Shown piece by piece: positions 1-5,617 of a DNA stretch of 10,265 nt (positions are counted from its first letter, which is position 1; each line of letters begins with the position of its first letter). The notes under the pieces are model-generated. The model saw only the letters and a list, made by a program, of their open reading frames with translations, had not been told where the DNA came from and made no database searches. The stretch spans positions 1-10,265 of the forward strand of contig DJVC01000129.1 of NCBI GenBank assembly GCA_002440765.1, given 5' to 3'. The stretch comes from a bacterium UBP3_UBA6266 (lineage in GTDB: Bacteria > Auribacterota > UBA6266). A program made the translations under genes and the position numbers.

Positions 1-119
1 CAGAGAAATTCAGAATTCTTTTCGGCGCTCAAGTCAAAAATCTCCCTAATGGGAAGAAGCTTGAAATTTAGCTTCCCCTTCTGCCCTCCAGCCCCAAAAT
101 AATTAATACTACACGACAC
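1..119 (-). CDS. Possible start of an unknown protein running off the left edge
   Basis: A minus-strand frame stays open from 176 to the left edge. The first usable start in it is GTG at 119, preceded by a weak AGGCGA. The translation begins MSCSINYFGAGGQKGKLN and continues FKLLPIREIFDLSAEK, which has protein-like composition, but I recognise no family. The opposite strand is also open from base 1 to a TAA at 100-102, ending in CPPAPK, so chance or a repeated sequence is possible. The frame would be divergent from the lipoprotein operon. Little more can be said from about 39 residues. Confidence 0.22.
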   Translation of the reverse strand, partial: MSCSINYFGAGGQKGKLNFKLLPIREIFDLSAEKNSEFL

Positions 120-137
120 AACGTCGTCGCCTATCTT

Positions 138-146
138 TGCTACAAT
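138..146 (+). promoter_or_regulatory. Extended -10 promoter of the lipoprotein operon
   Basis: TGCTACAAT is an extended -10 element (TG, one base, then TACAAT at 141-146). It would start transcription near 153, about 26 bases before the ATG at 179. No good -35 is visible at the right spacing, as is usual for extended -10 promoters. Just upstream there is a small inverted repeat, ACGAC at 113-117 and GTCGT at 123-127, which could be an operator or chance. Confidence 0.45.
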
Positions 147-178
147 CCGCTCTGAATATAGAAAAAGGAGAGGATTTT

Positions 179-577
179 ATGAATCAAGAAACAGGAGTAA
201 AAATAGTCTGTGCCATTTTGATGCTTCTCTTGTGCGCGGGGTGCGCAACGTTTCCGGAGAAACGGGGCGAAAAGACTTCCCCTCTTAGCGCAGGGAATGT
301 AACTATGACAATCAAAAAGGGCGTAACCACCAAATCTGAAATACTGAAGATCTTTGGAGCGCCCAACATTGTTACGAAAAACAGGGCTGCGGATGAAGTA
401 TGGAATTATAACCGCATGAATTACACAACCCGCGTTGGGGAAGACGGCGGAAGTCTGATTTTTTGGAGCGGGAGCAGAGCTGTTTCTACATCAACAACCA
501 AGAGTTTCGATCTTATGATTACATTCGATTCCAATGATATTGTAAAAGATTATTCTATTATTCAGGCAAGTTTCTAA
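179..577 (+). CDS. SmpA/OmlA (BamE)-like lipoprotein
   Basis: Encodes 132 residues. The start chosen is the ATG at 179, preceded by AAGGAGAGG at 165-173; an upstream TTG at 137 is in frame but lies in the promoter. The N-terminus is a lipoprotein signal: a hydrophobic stretch at about 8-20 followed by C-A-G-C22, where Cys22 would be lipidated. A Cys at the -3 position is slightly atypical. After a short linker, residues about 40-75 read I-KKG-TTKSEIL-FGAPN-VT and then EVWNYNR, which is the pattern of BamE/SmpA-OmlA domains. These are small periplasmic domains of outer-membrane lipoproteins, known in BamE to support the BAM complex. Whether this one serves BAM is not shown; many paralogues of the fold do not. 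It is 12 bases from the next lipoprotein gene, in a probable operon. Confidence 0.75.
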   Translation: MNQETGVKIVCAILMLLLCAGCATFPEKRGEKTSPLSAGNVTMTIKKGVTTKSEILKIFGAPNIVTKNRAADEVWNYNRMNYTTRVGEDGGSLIFWSGSRAVSTSTTKSFDLMITFDSNDIVKDYSIIQASF

Positions 578-589
578 TTGGGGGATATT

Positions 590-1078
590 ATGAAAAAAAT
601 TATGGTTGCTGTTATGGTGTGTGTTTTGATTACGGGATGTGCTACAACCCGCGCGAATCTTTCTCCAATGCAGAAAAGGCAAATTACCACCAAACAAATA
701 GAAGGGCTTTATGAGAATGTTTATCGGGCTTCTATGACAGTGCTGCAGGATCAGGGGTATGTTCTGAAAACCACTGATATGGCAAGCGGTTTGATTGTAG
801 CGAATATTGATAGGGAAACCAGTAAATCCAGCCAGTTCTGGCAAGCGTTTTTTGTGGGCAGCGTGTATGATAAGGGCACCTTTATTGAAGTTACTATGAC
901 AATTAACAAAATTAACGAAACCCTTCAGGAATTGAGGATGAACCTGCAGGAAACAAGGTATAATCAGTTTGGCGGAAAGGTGGATATTAAACAGATTAAT
1001 GAAGCTAAAGTATATGATGAGTTGGCAAATCAGATTCGTGTTGAAGTAAAGCGGCGTGAAGCGCTTGGGCGGATGTAA
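590..1078 (+). CDS. Lipoprotein of unknown function
   Basis: Encodes 162 residues from the ATG at 590, with a GGGGGA ribosome site at 580-585; an in-frame TTG at 578 is less likely. The signal peptide MKKIMVAVMVCVLITGC has a good lipobox (I-T-G-C17). The mature part begins with a polar linker, then YENVYRASMTVLQDQGYVL and SGLIVANIDRE. This is a pattern I have seen in small envelope lipoproteins of diderms, where an alpha-beta domain opens with 'V-x-A-x-x-x-x-L-Q-D-x-G-Y'. I cannot name the family with certainty. The C-terminus is charged and helical (ANQIRVEVKRREALG). The gene follows the BamE-like lipoprotein after 12 bases and shares its promoter, so both probably act at the outer membrane or periplasm. 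Confidence 0.75.
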   Translation: MKKIMVAVMVCVLITGCATTRANLSPMQKRQITTKQIEGLYENVYRASMTVLQDQGYVLKTTDMASGLIVANIDRETSKSSQFWQAFFVGSVYDKGTFIEVTMTINKINETLQELRMNLQETRYNQFGGKVDIKQINEAKVYDELANQIRVEVKRREALGRM

Positions 1079-1135
1079 TAAGAGATTTACTTTCTTCTCC
1101 TTATCATGTAAAATTCAAGAAAAGTGGAGGCAAGT

Positions 1136-1483
1136 ATGATTTTAACAGAAAGAATCCCCGGAAAAGTTCTCATCCCAGTTGTTTTCTCAACACTTTGTTT
1201 TTTATCGGTATTTACGCCTTTTCAGTTAATTCCTTTTGTAACGAGCCCAAACGGTAATTTTATTATATGGATTTCTATGTTTATCAGTGTTGTTTTGGGT
1301 TTTGCCGGAATGATTTCCGGGATAAAATATTCTAAAATTTACAGGCGCCCTCTCTACAGATTCTTTACCGTTAGCGGTTTGGTATTGGGTGTCATTATGT
1401 CGTTATTCCTGACTGTCTTTGTTTCTCTTGCGGGGTACTGGTGGGTTAAGATTTTGATTGGGAGATTGCATATTGCTTTTTGA
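1136..1483 (+). CDS. Small integral membrane protein, three predicted helices
   Basis: Encodes 115 residues from the ATG at 1136, preceded by TGGAGG at 1125-1130; an in-frame GTG at 1124 would overlap that ribosome site. Three hydrophobic segments are visible at about 10-35, 42-66 and 76-108, with a short basic loop (KYSKIYRRPLYR) between the second and third. No conserved motif is recognisable. It lies 57 bases after the lipoprotein genes on the same strand and may be read with them. No terminator is evident in the 51 bases before the convergent gene that ends at 1535. Confidence 0.65.
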   Translation: MILTERIPGKVLIPVVFSTLCFLSVFTPFQLIPFVTSPNGNFIIWISMFISVVLGFAGMISGIKYSKIYRRPLYRFFTVSGLVLGVIMSLFLTVFVSLAGYWWVKILIGRLHIAF

Positions 1484-1534
1484 AAGCAGGTGGGGAAGTT
1501 ATTCTTAAGATATATTATTTTGCAAGATTCAGAC

Positions 1535-2200
1535 TTAATTTGTGTAGTTTAATATTTTTTTCATGATGTCACATTTTTTCCCAACCAGCCTAGCTGGTCT
1601 GGCACAAGCGTTTTCATTTTCCCGTAAACGAGCAACACGTTCACTGAAATTTTTTCTAGGCCCATTGGTAAATGTGATAAATTTTTTCTTTCGAGGTGTT
1701 CCTGTTTGAAAACTAACCAGGGATTCAATCAGGCGGTAGGTTTTTTTTGTCACGTCTTCAAAGTTTAATCCATTTTCCTCTAATAAACGTTTATTTTTCT
1801 TGGAATGTGTTCTGTCTTTACCGGTAACGGGACAATCCTGTTCAAGTGCCATATAATAAATAGTTTTGGTATCCAAAGTATTCTTCAATTTGAGTCCCTC
1901 TGCCCAATATTTAATATTGGGTAATGGACAAAATGGATCAAAGATTGAGTGTTCATTTAACAAGGGGAAGTTTACTACGAATAACACGATGATGTCAGCG
2001 TGTTCGAACACAGATAAGCGTTTTGGGAAAGCTCGAAGCGGATATCCATCGCCATATTTTCTTAACGCCCGCACTAATTCAGAAGTATTTTTGCCGTCGA
2101 GTAATTCATTTAAAACAGAGTTTGGCAGTTTTTTAAATTGACGAAAAAGTTCTTCATAAGCATTCTTTAATTCATTGTAATGATATTTTAATTTTTCCAT
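1535..2200 (-). CDS. Unknown protein, third gene of the ATPase operon
   Basis: Encodes 221 residues. Its ATG directly abuts the TAA of the upstream ATPase gene with no base between, so translation is probably coupled; AGAAGG just before the stop can act as the ribosome site. I do not recognise the family. The N-terminal 50 residues are helical and charged, the middle has a hydrophobic strand (ADIIVLFVVNFPLL) followed by a Pro/Cys-rich stretch (FDPFCPLPNIKYW), and the last 70 residues are strongly basic (GTPRKKKFITF, NFSERVARLREN). The basic tail could bind nucleic acid; that is inference. Its constant partner should be the ATPase if the operon is a functional cassette. The gene is AT-rich like the rest of the operon. 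Confidence 0.7.
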   Translation of the reverse strand: MEKLKYHYNELKNAYEELFRQFKKLPNSVLNELLDGKNTSELVRALRKYGDGYPLRAFPKRLSVFEHADIIVLFVVNFPLLNEHSIFDPFCPLPNIKYWAEGLKLKNTLDTKTIYYMALEQDCPVTGKDRTHSKKNKRLLEENGLNFEDVTKKTYRLIESLVSFQTGTPRKKKFITFTNGPRKNFSERVARLRENENACARPARLVGKKCDIMKKILNYTN

Positions 2201-3514
2201 TTAATAGCCTTCTTTTTCATTTTGATACTCACGCCAAGCAGAATTGAATGTTTCAGATGATATTTCTATTGCATCTTTTACAGTATTGCAGTGTTCTTTA
2301 ATGAGTATGGATAGGAAACGGAAAGCATTTCTGGGCGTTGTCAAGTTTGTTATAATGTCGGCTTTTTCTTCACCCTTTTCACTAAACATACTGTGGATGG
2401 AAATGCTATTATTTTGGCTCGAACATGCCTTCATTCTCTTTTCAATAAGTTCCTTCATTTTTAAGTTTGTCCATTGAAGAGGACAAGTTGTTTTTACTCT
2501 ATCACTTCTATATTTTTTTCTGAGGTCTGCTAATTCAAATGGTAAAAACAATAGGACCCCGAGGTTTTTAACCTGAAGTAATTGGTCTTCCAATAAAGGA
2601 GAAATCAATTTTCTCATACCCTCCGAGTCCCCTTTAATACTGGTGGGTTCATCTACTCTGTCAACTAATAGGTAAATCCCCTTTAATTCCAGGCGGTCTA
2701 TTATTTCCATAAAATACCTGAAAAGGGAAAAACGATCCTCTGTATTCTGTGGGACACCAACTGTATCATAAAGCCCTACCCCGGTTGTTTGTACAGTGGC
2801 TAATGCGTCTTCAGTAGAAACAGGTATCCCCTTGATATTCAAATATATTTTTTCTGCTATTTCTTTTTTTTGTTTTTTCTTAAACCATTTCCCGCTTTTC
2901 TTGTATTTAAGGAGTGTCATTGTTTCTTTTAATTTCTTTAGTTTTTTAGATCGGTCGTTGGGTGCGTAATAAAGAGATATGAGCAAGAGAATCTTCTCGA
3001 TAAGATGGGAGCTTTCTTTAAAATGTTTTTTAACGTGTTTTTTGCCGGCATCTTTTATCTTTTTATCGATATGTTCCATAAAACTCTCAATCCCGAGTTT
3101 CAATATATTATCCAAGTGATCATCTAATGTAATCTCTCGATTTTCATGACCTTGATATTCTATGCGGGAGAAAAAGACAAATCTGCGGACTTTTTTAGGA
3201 ATTTTTCTGGGTTTCTTTTTTTCGCTTAATAGTTCATTGAAATCAATGTATTTGATAATCAATATCTCTTTAGATGGGTTTTCTTTGTTATATTTCTTTA
3301 GTGCTTTTTCGGCAAAAATTCTCATGGCAGATTTCCCGGAACCTCTTATGCCGAATATTACATATGGCGTGGGAGTGTCAAATTGGTTCAATATAGATTC
3401 AAGCGATGTGTTTTGTACTAACGAGTTATCCAAATAAGGGTCTTTATCTGCATCAACGATAACAAAAGGGTCCCCCTTAAATCCCATTTTAGTTAACCAT
3501 AAATCGACTTCCAT
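2201..3514 (-). CDS. P-loop ATPase, Sll1717/ORC-CDC6-like
   Basis: Encodes 437 residues from an ATG at 3514 with AAGGGGGC as ribosome site, which overlaps the stop of the preceding gene. Residues 10-30 (MGFKGDPF then ADKDPYLDN) and the Walker A loop G55-IRGSGKS62 open an ATPase core. Walker B is LLVDRVDE with acidic residues D285, D288 and E289. Later come a sensor-like segment (VLLFLPFELADLRKKY) and a C-terminal TTPRNAFRFL motif. The arrangement resembles the Sll1717 / ORC-CDC6-type P-loop ATPases that recur in accessory loci. A lysine-rich helical insert at about 95-225 is unusual and may be a partner- or DNA-binding region. It sits between a membrane protein and an unknown basic protein. 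Likely an NTP-driven switch; the substrate is unknown. The family assignment is from memory of the motif pattern. Confidence 0.72.
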   Translation of the reverse strand: MEVDLWLTKMGFKGDPFVIVDADKDPYLDNSLVQNTSLESILNQFDTPTPYVIFGIRGSGKSAMRIFAEKALKKYNKENPSKEILIIKYIDFNELLSEKKKPRKIPKKVRRFVFFSRIEYQGHENREITLDDHLDNILKLGIESFMEHIDKKIKDAGKKHVKKHFKESSHLIEKILLLISLYYAPNDRSKKLKKLKETMTLLKYKKSGKWFKKKQKKEIAEKIYLNIKGIPVSTEDALATVQTTGVGLYDTVGVPQNTEDRFSLFRYFMEIIDRLELKGIYLLVDRVDEPTSIKGDSEGMRKLISPLLEDQLLQVKNLGVLLFLPFELADLRKKYRSDRVKTTCPLQWTNLKMKELIEKRMKACSSQNNSISIHSMFSEKGEEKADIITNLTTPRNAFRFLSILIKEHCNTVKDAIEISSETFNSAWREYQNEKEGY

Positions 3515-3523
3515 AAAGCCCCC

Positions 3524-4039
3524 TTATGTTTGTTTTAAAGATTTTTTATTGCTTAACATATATTTGATATATTTGAGCTTAAATATACACATTTTTATTT
3601 TATATGCAAGAACGAACCCTCTCTTTGCCCAGTCATAATTTGTTTGTTTATTTTCTCCGCATATAAAATGAAGCTTTATAATATTTCCTTCCAAAATTTC
3701 ATAATCAGTTACATATTGGAGGTACTGCCAGGTATCTTTAAGCTTTAATGAAACGGGTTCTTCTACTGCTAAACTAGGGTGCAAGTGAATGTTTTCATCT
3801 TTGCCAATAAGACTAATGTTCCCTTTGTCTAAACTAAATTCCTCATTTATGGTAACGTTTTTAAATAGACTTGAATAGAAAGCCAAAAATGCTATAAAAA
3901 TTAACATGATGATATAACCGCATAATTTCCAATAATTTCTTTTTTGCTTTCGACACTCAGTTATTATTTTTGCGATATCGAAAACTATAGCAATTAATAG
4001 TGCGAGAAAAATACATACTTGACCAATATAATCTAACAT
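3524..4039 (-). CDS. Two-helix membrane protein, first gene of the ATPase operon
   Basis: Encodes 171 residues from an ATG at 4039 preceded by GGGAAGGG. Two transmembrane segments are visible at about 4-27 (IGQVCIFLALLIAIVFDIAKI) and 40-60 (LCGYIIMLIFIAFLAFYSS), joined by a short basic loop (ECRKQKRNYWK). The remaining 110 residues form a soluble domain with beta-strand character and one W-A-K-R segment, ending in a very basic tail (KCI..KLKYIKYMLSNKKSLK). No family recognised. The spacing to the ATPase gene is 9 bases, so the two are co-translated. A membrane anchor or effector next to an ATPase is a layout seen in defence and signalling cassettes, but nothing here proves that role. Confidence 0.68.
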   Translation of the reverse strand: MLDYIGQVCIFLALLIAIVFDIAKIITECRKQKRNYWKLCGYIIMLIFIAFLAFYSSLFKNVTINEEFSLDKGNISLIGKDENIHLHPSLAVEEPVSLKLKDTWQYLQYVTDYEILEGNIIKLHFICGENKQTNYDWAKRGFVLAYKIKMCIFKLKYIKYMLSNKKSLKQT

Positions 4040-4095
4040 CTGCCCTTCCCAACTTGTTTAAAGAGAGATTGTTGTACTAATTACTGGGAAATAAT

Positions 4096-4124
4096 CTTAT
4101 ACCATATTTTTTATAGCAAGTAAA
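4096..4124 (-). promoter_or_regulatory. Promoter of the three-gene ATPase operon
   Basis: Read on the minus strand, TTTACT (4124-4119) and TATAAG (4101-4096) are 17 bases apart, and the -10 carries the TG-n extension (TGGTATAAG). Transcription would start near 4089, leaving a leader of about 50 bases before the ATG at 4039. It lies between the tRNA-Ser terminator and the operon, so the operon is independent of the tRNA. Confidence 0.6.
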
Positions 4125-4201
4125 TTCCTAATTCAAATGTCTTAGAGTGGTTTGATGTTGTGGATTTTGCTGCGTGAGTTCTCAAACTACACACCTGCTA
4201 T

Positions 4202-4236
4202 AAATAAAAAACCCCCATAAAGGGGGTGTTTTATTT
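4202..4236 (-). terminator. Intrinsic terminator of tRNA-Ser(UGA)
   Basis: Arms 4202-4216 and 4222-4236 pair over 15 positions with one mismatch, built on CCCCC/GGGGG with a 5-base loop. On the minus strand the GGGGG arm is followed by TTTTTT, directly after the CCA end of the tRNA. The mirror T-run is weaker on the + strand (GTTTTATTT), so it may stop both directions. Confidence 0.85.
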
Positions 4237-4237
4237 A

Positions 4238-4325
4238 TGGCGGAGGAGGTAGGATTCGAACCCACGGTCCCGTGAGGGACAACGGTTTTCAAGACCGCCG
4301 CGATCGGCCACTCTGCCACTCCTCC
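4238..4325 (-). tRNA. tRNA-Ser(UGA)
   Basis: An 88-base tRNA with encoded CCA (4240-4238). The acceptor arms are GGAGGAG and CTCCTCC with discriminator G. The anticodon loop is CTTGAAA, giving anticodon TGA at 4291-4289. A long variable arm (GTCCCTCACGGGAC) marks it as serine class, followed by the T-arm with GTTCGAATC. Reads UCA and other UCN codons. The 5' half is duplicated upstream at 4578-4757, and the GIY-YIG frame overlaps its first 37 bases. Confidence 0.95.
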
Positions 4326-4561
4326 GTGCTTATATTCTTCTTTAGCCAGCGTCTGCCCCCGCCCGATTTTAAATATCGTTCCCTCTTGGCGGCTTTTACT
4401 TTTGACTCATACTCTTCAAGCAATATTCTTTTCCAGGGGCGATATCTTTTTGTCCATCCGCCTCTGCCGGCGTTGTGGGCTTTTAATCATTCATCTGGCT
4501 TGGTGCTGCTTCCGATATAAAGTTTTTTGCTGGAGCTTAAAAGAACATATACGTAATACAT
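4289..4561 (-). pseudogene. GIY-YIG nuclease domain frame with one internal stop, overlapping tRNA-Ser
   Basis: From ATG at 4561 the frame reads MYYVYVLLSSSKKLYIGSS, with the GIY-like YVYVL and the YIG motif, then TKPDE, a TGA at 4489-4487, and LKAHNAGRGGWTKRYRPW, ILLEEYE, AAKRERYLKSGGGRRWLKKN. This is a complete small GIY-YIG domain of the YhbQ/UPF0213 kind, about 79 residues, including the expected A-x-x-R-E-x-x-L-K with the metal-binding Glu. The stop replaces the Arg that aligns with the catalytic R27 of I-TevI (CGA to TGA is one transition). After ST79 the frame continues into the tRNA and ends at the TGA that is the tRNA anticodon. No ribosome site is clear before the ATG. As it stands it should yield only 24 residues, so I call it a pseudogene; a sequencing error at one base is the alternative. 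Confidence 0.8.
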
Positions 4562-4587
4562 AATTATACAATTTTTTAACGGTTTTT

Positions 4588-4634
4588 CGCGTGATTATAT
4601 TTAAACTTCTGCGGCAGTTTAAATATAAAACGCG
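4588..4634. repeat. Palindrome D, inserted at the anticodon-loop position of the tRNA-Ser fragment
   Basis: Arms TTATATTTAAACT and AGTTTAAATATAA are perfect complements over 13 bases, extended outward by CGCGT / ACGCG with a small internal mismatch (GA against AA) and a loop of TCTGCGGC. Together with palindrome C it separates CTTG from AAAACCGTT of the tRNA copy. Confidence 0.75.
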
Positions 4635-4635
4635 A

Positions 4636-4668
4636 CCACGTTTTTCGTGCTTGCACGAAATCACGTGG
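4636..4668. repeat. Palindrome C, adjacent to D
   Basis: CCACGT (4636-4641) pairs with ACGTGG (4663-4668), and TTTCGTGC (4643-4650) with GCACGAAA (4653-4660), around a 2-base TT loop with small bulges. It abuts the tRNA piece CTTG and shares the ATCACGTG string with palindrome B. Confidence 0.75.
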
Positions 4669-4681
4669 CAAGACCGCCGCG

Positions 4682-4711
4682 ATCACGTGAAGAACTGCGT
4701 TCTTACGTGAT
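4682..4711. repeat. Palindrome B, inserted between D-arm and anticodon arm of the tRNA-Ser fragment
   Basis: ATCACGT (4682-4688) pairs with ACGTGAT (4705-4711), and AAGAAC (4690-4695) with GTTCTT (4699-4704), with one bulged G and a TGC loop. On the tRNA strand the trinucleotide GAT flanks both sides of the insert, which could be a short target duplication or chance. Confidence 0.75.
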
Positions 4712-4722
4712 TTTCATCGGCC

Positions 4723-4745
4723 GCTTCCGCCAAAGGCGGACAAGC
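4723..4745. repeat. Palindrome A, in the D-loop position of the tRNA-Ser fragment
   Basis: TCCGCC (4726-4731), AAA, GGCGGA (4735-4740) form a perfect hairpin, with outer GCT / AGC pairs. It replaces about three bases (AGT) of the tRNA D-loop. Short GC hairpins of this form are a recurring intergenic repeat in some candidate-phylum genomes, as I recall. Confidence 0.7.
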
Positions 4746-4767
4746 TGCCACTCCTCCGCGAAACATC

Positions 4768-4845
4768 AGTTATTGAGTTATTCAGTTAATAGTTATTAAG
4801 TTTTGATTATTAATTCTTTATTTCTTCCCCAGTAACTCAATAACT
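4768..4845. repeat. AT-rich inverted repeat
   Basis: AGTTATTGAGTTA (4768-4780) is the exact reverse complement of TAACTCAATAACT (4833-4845). The DNA between is made of imperfect AGTTATT-like units. A small hairpin CTGCC-ATCA-GGCAG follows at 4846-4859. The stretch from 4760 to about 4960 has no gene that I can see. Confidence 0.6.
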
Positions 4846-4968
4846 CTGCCATCAGGCAGTTAACTTAACACGACATAGATAAAAATGCAAGCGTATATTG
4901 TCCCGGCGAAAGTGGTTTTGCCGTTACAAAAATAGCGGGATCTTGTAATTTCCAACTCCTTCTCCGCG

Positions 4969-4977
4969 TGTTATATA
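4969..4977 (+). promoter_or_regulatory. Possible extended -10 promoter of the first PilZ gene
   Basis: TGTTATATA reads as TG-n plus a 4-of-6 match to TATAAT. It would start transcription near 4984, before the ribosome site at 4996-5003. No clear -35 is seen. Confidence 0.3.
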
Positions 4978-5009
4978 AAGGTGACATTGGGGGCGAAGGA
5001 GGTGGAGCG

Positions 5010-5375
5010 ATGAAAGAAGTAATCAGAGGTTATGAAAGACGTCAAAAGAGCCGGATGAGCGTTAAAGGGTTAATCCGCCTGAATGAGGAAAAACTTTTTT
5101 CAAAAGGCGACTTTATGAGCGCCCGGGTTTTTGATATATCCGAGGCCGGTGTTAAAGTCGCAGTTCCATTTCCTCTGAAGGATTCCTGTAATGTGAACCT
5201 GCATTTTCAGGGAAGGGATATGATAGTGCCCATTGTAATCAAAGGAAAAGTCTGCTGGACCAGAGCGGCAAGTTCCGGAGAAAAAAGGTTTACTGTTGCC
5301 GGAATTGAATTCAGGAACGCGACAAGAGCTATATTTGACAGGGTTGCCACAATGCTCATCGCGAATATGGCATGA
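5010..5375 (+). CDS. PilZ domain protein (first copy)
   Basis: Encodes 121 residues from the ATG at 5010, preceded by a near-ideal AAGGAGGT at 4996-5003. It is a single PilZ domain: the c-di-GMP-binding arginine motif RxxxR is R11-QKS-R15, and the second motif D/NxSxxG is D42-ISEAG47, followed by beta strands (NVNLHF, IVIKGKVCWTR, FTVAGIEF) typical of the barrel. It ends in a helix FDRVATMLIANMA. PilZ proteins bind cyclic di-GMP and relay it to motility, surface polysaccharide or transcription targets; the target here is unknown. A paralogue lies at 5618-5989 on the other strand with the same ending (FERVATMLYARML). Both binding motifs are intact, so nucleotide binding is likely. Confidence 0.88.
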   Translation: MKEVIRGYERRQKSRMSVKGLIRLNEEKLFSKGDFMSARVFDISEAGVKVAVPFPLKDSCNVNLHFQGRDMIVPIVIKGKVCWTRAASSGEKRFTVAGIEFRNATRAIFDRVATMLIANMA

Positions 5376-5387
5376 AAATGGGTTCCT

Positions 5388-5597
5388 TTAACGCTTTTTC
5401 TTCTGAAGGGAGTCGATTTTTTTTCTGAAAAGGTCTTTATAATGTGTAAGGCATACAGGGCACACGCCATCTTTTTCAATCCACTCGGGATGGCCTTTTT
5501 TGATTTCTTCGACGATATGTTCTTCCGTATGCAGTTTAACGGTAAGAACGTCGTTAGATATTCTTTTATTACAGATGGGGCATTTTATTTCTTTCAT
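5388..5597 (-). CDS. Small zinc-finger protein
   Basis: Encodes 69 residues. Metal-ligand pairs are C6-PI-C9 with H23 and H27 (TVKLHTEEH), and C46-PV-C49 with H52 nearby. This suggests one C2H2-like finger and one zinc knuckle, joined by a helix VEEIKKGHPEW. The tail is basic (LFRKKIDSLQKKKR). The family is not recognised; nucleic-acid or protein contact is the usual use of such modules. It starts 20 bases after the second PilZ gene on the same strand, with only a weak GGGA ribosome site, and is probably co-transcribed with it. It converges on the first PilZ gene with 12 bases between stops and no terminator visible. Confidence 0.7.
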   Translation of the reverse strand: MKEIKCPICNKRISNDVLTVKLHTEEHIVEEIKKGHPEWIEKDGVCPVCLTHYKDLFRKKIDSLQKKKR

Positions 5598-5617
5598 AAC
5601 AGTGTTTCCCGGGAAGA

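Larger units (their letters stand above)
4578..4757 (-). pseudogene. 5'-half copy of tRNA-Ser(UGA), split by palindromic insertions
   Basis: On the minus strand, from 4757, the pieces GGAGGAGTGGCAG (4757-4745), GGCCGAT, then CGCGGCGGTCTTG (4681-4669) and AAAACCGTT (ending at 4578) reproduce the intact tRNA-Ser(UGA) from base 1 to about base 44 in order. The match is to the UGA tRNA, not the CGA one (GGAGAGG...TGTGGCGGTCTCG), so it derives from the neighbouring gene. Between the pieces lie hairpin-forming inserts at 4723-4745, 4682-4714 and 4588-4668. The copy lacks the variable arm, T-arm and 3' acceptor strand, so it cannot make a tRNA. Confidence 0.8.

Noticed and set aside
1484..4238. Genomic island integrated at the 3' end of tRNA-Ser(UGA), with att repeats
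   Set aside because: No copy of the tRNA 3' end is visible at the far side of the operon (1484-1534), and no integrase gene is present.
4487..4489. TGA recoded as an amino acid, or selenocysteine
   Set aside because: TGA is used as the true stop of the winged-helix ORF, UGG encodes Trp throughout, and the residue expected here is Arg; no SECIS-like context is seen.
4272..4520. + strand reading frame over tRNA-Ser and the GIY-YIG region
   Set aside because: It is the antisense of the tRNA and of a recognisable GIY-YIG domain, and its composition is not protein-like.
4588..4845. CRISPR array
   Set aside because: The repeats are palindromes of different sequence, not a regularly spaced identical repeat, and no cas genes are present.
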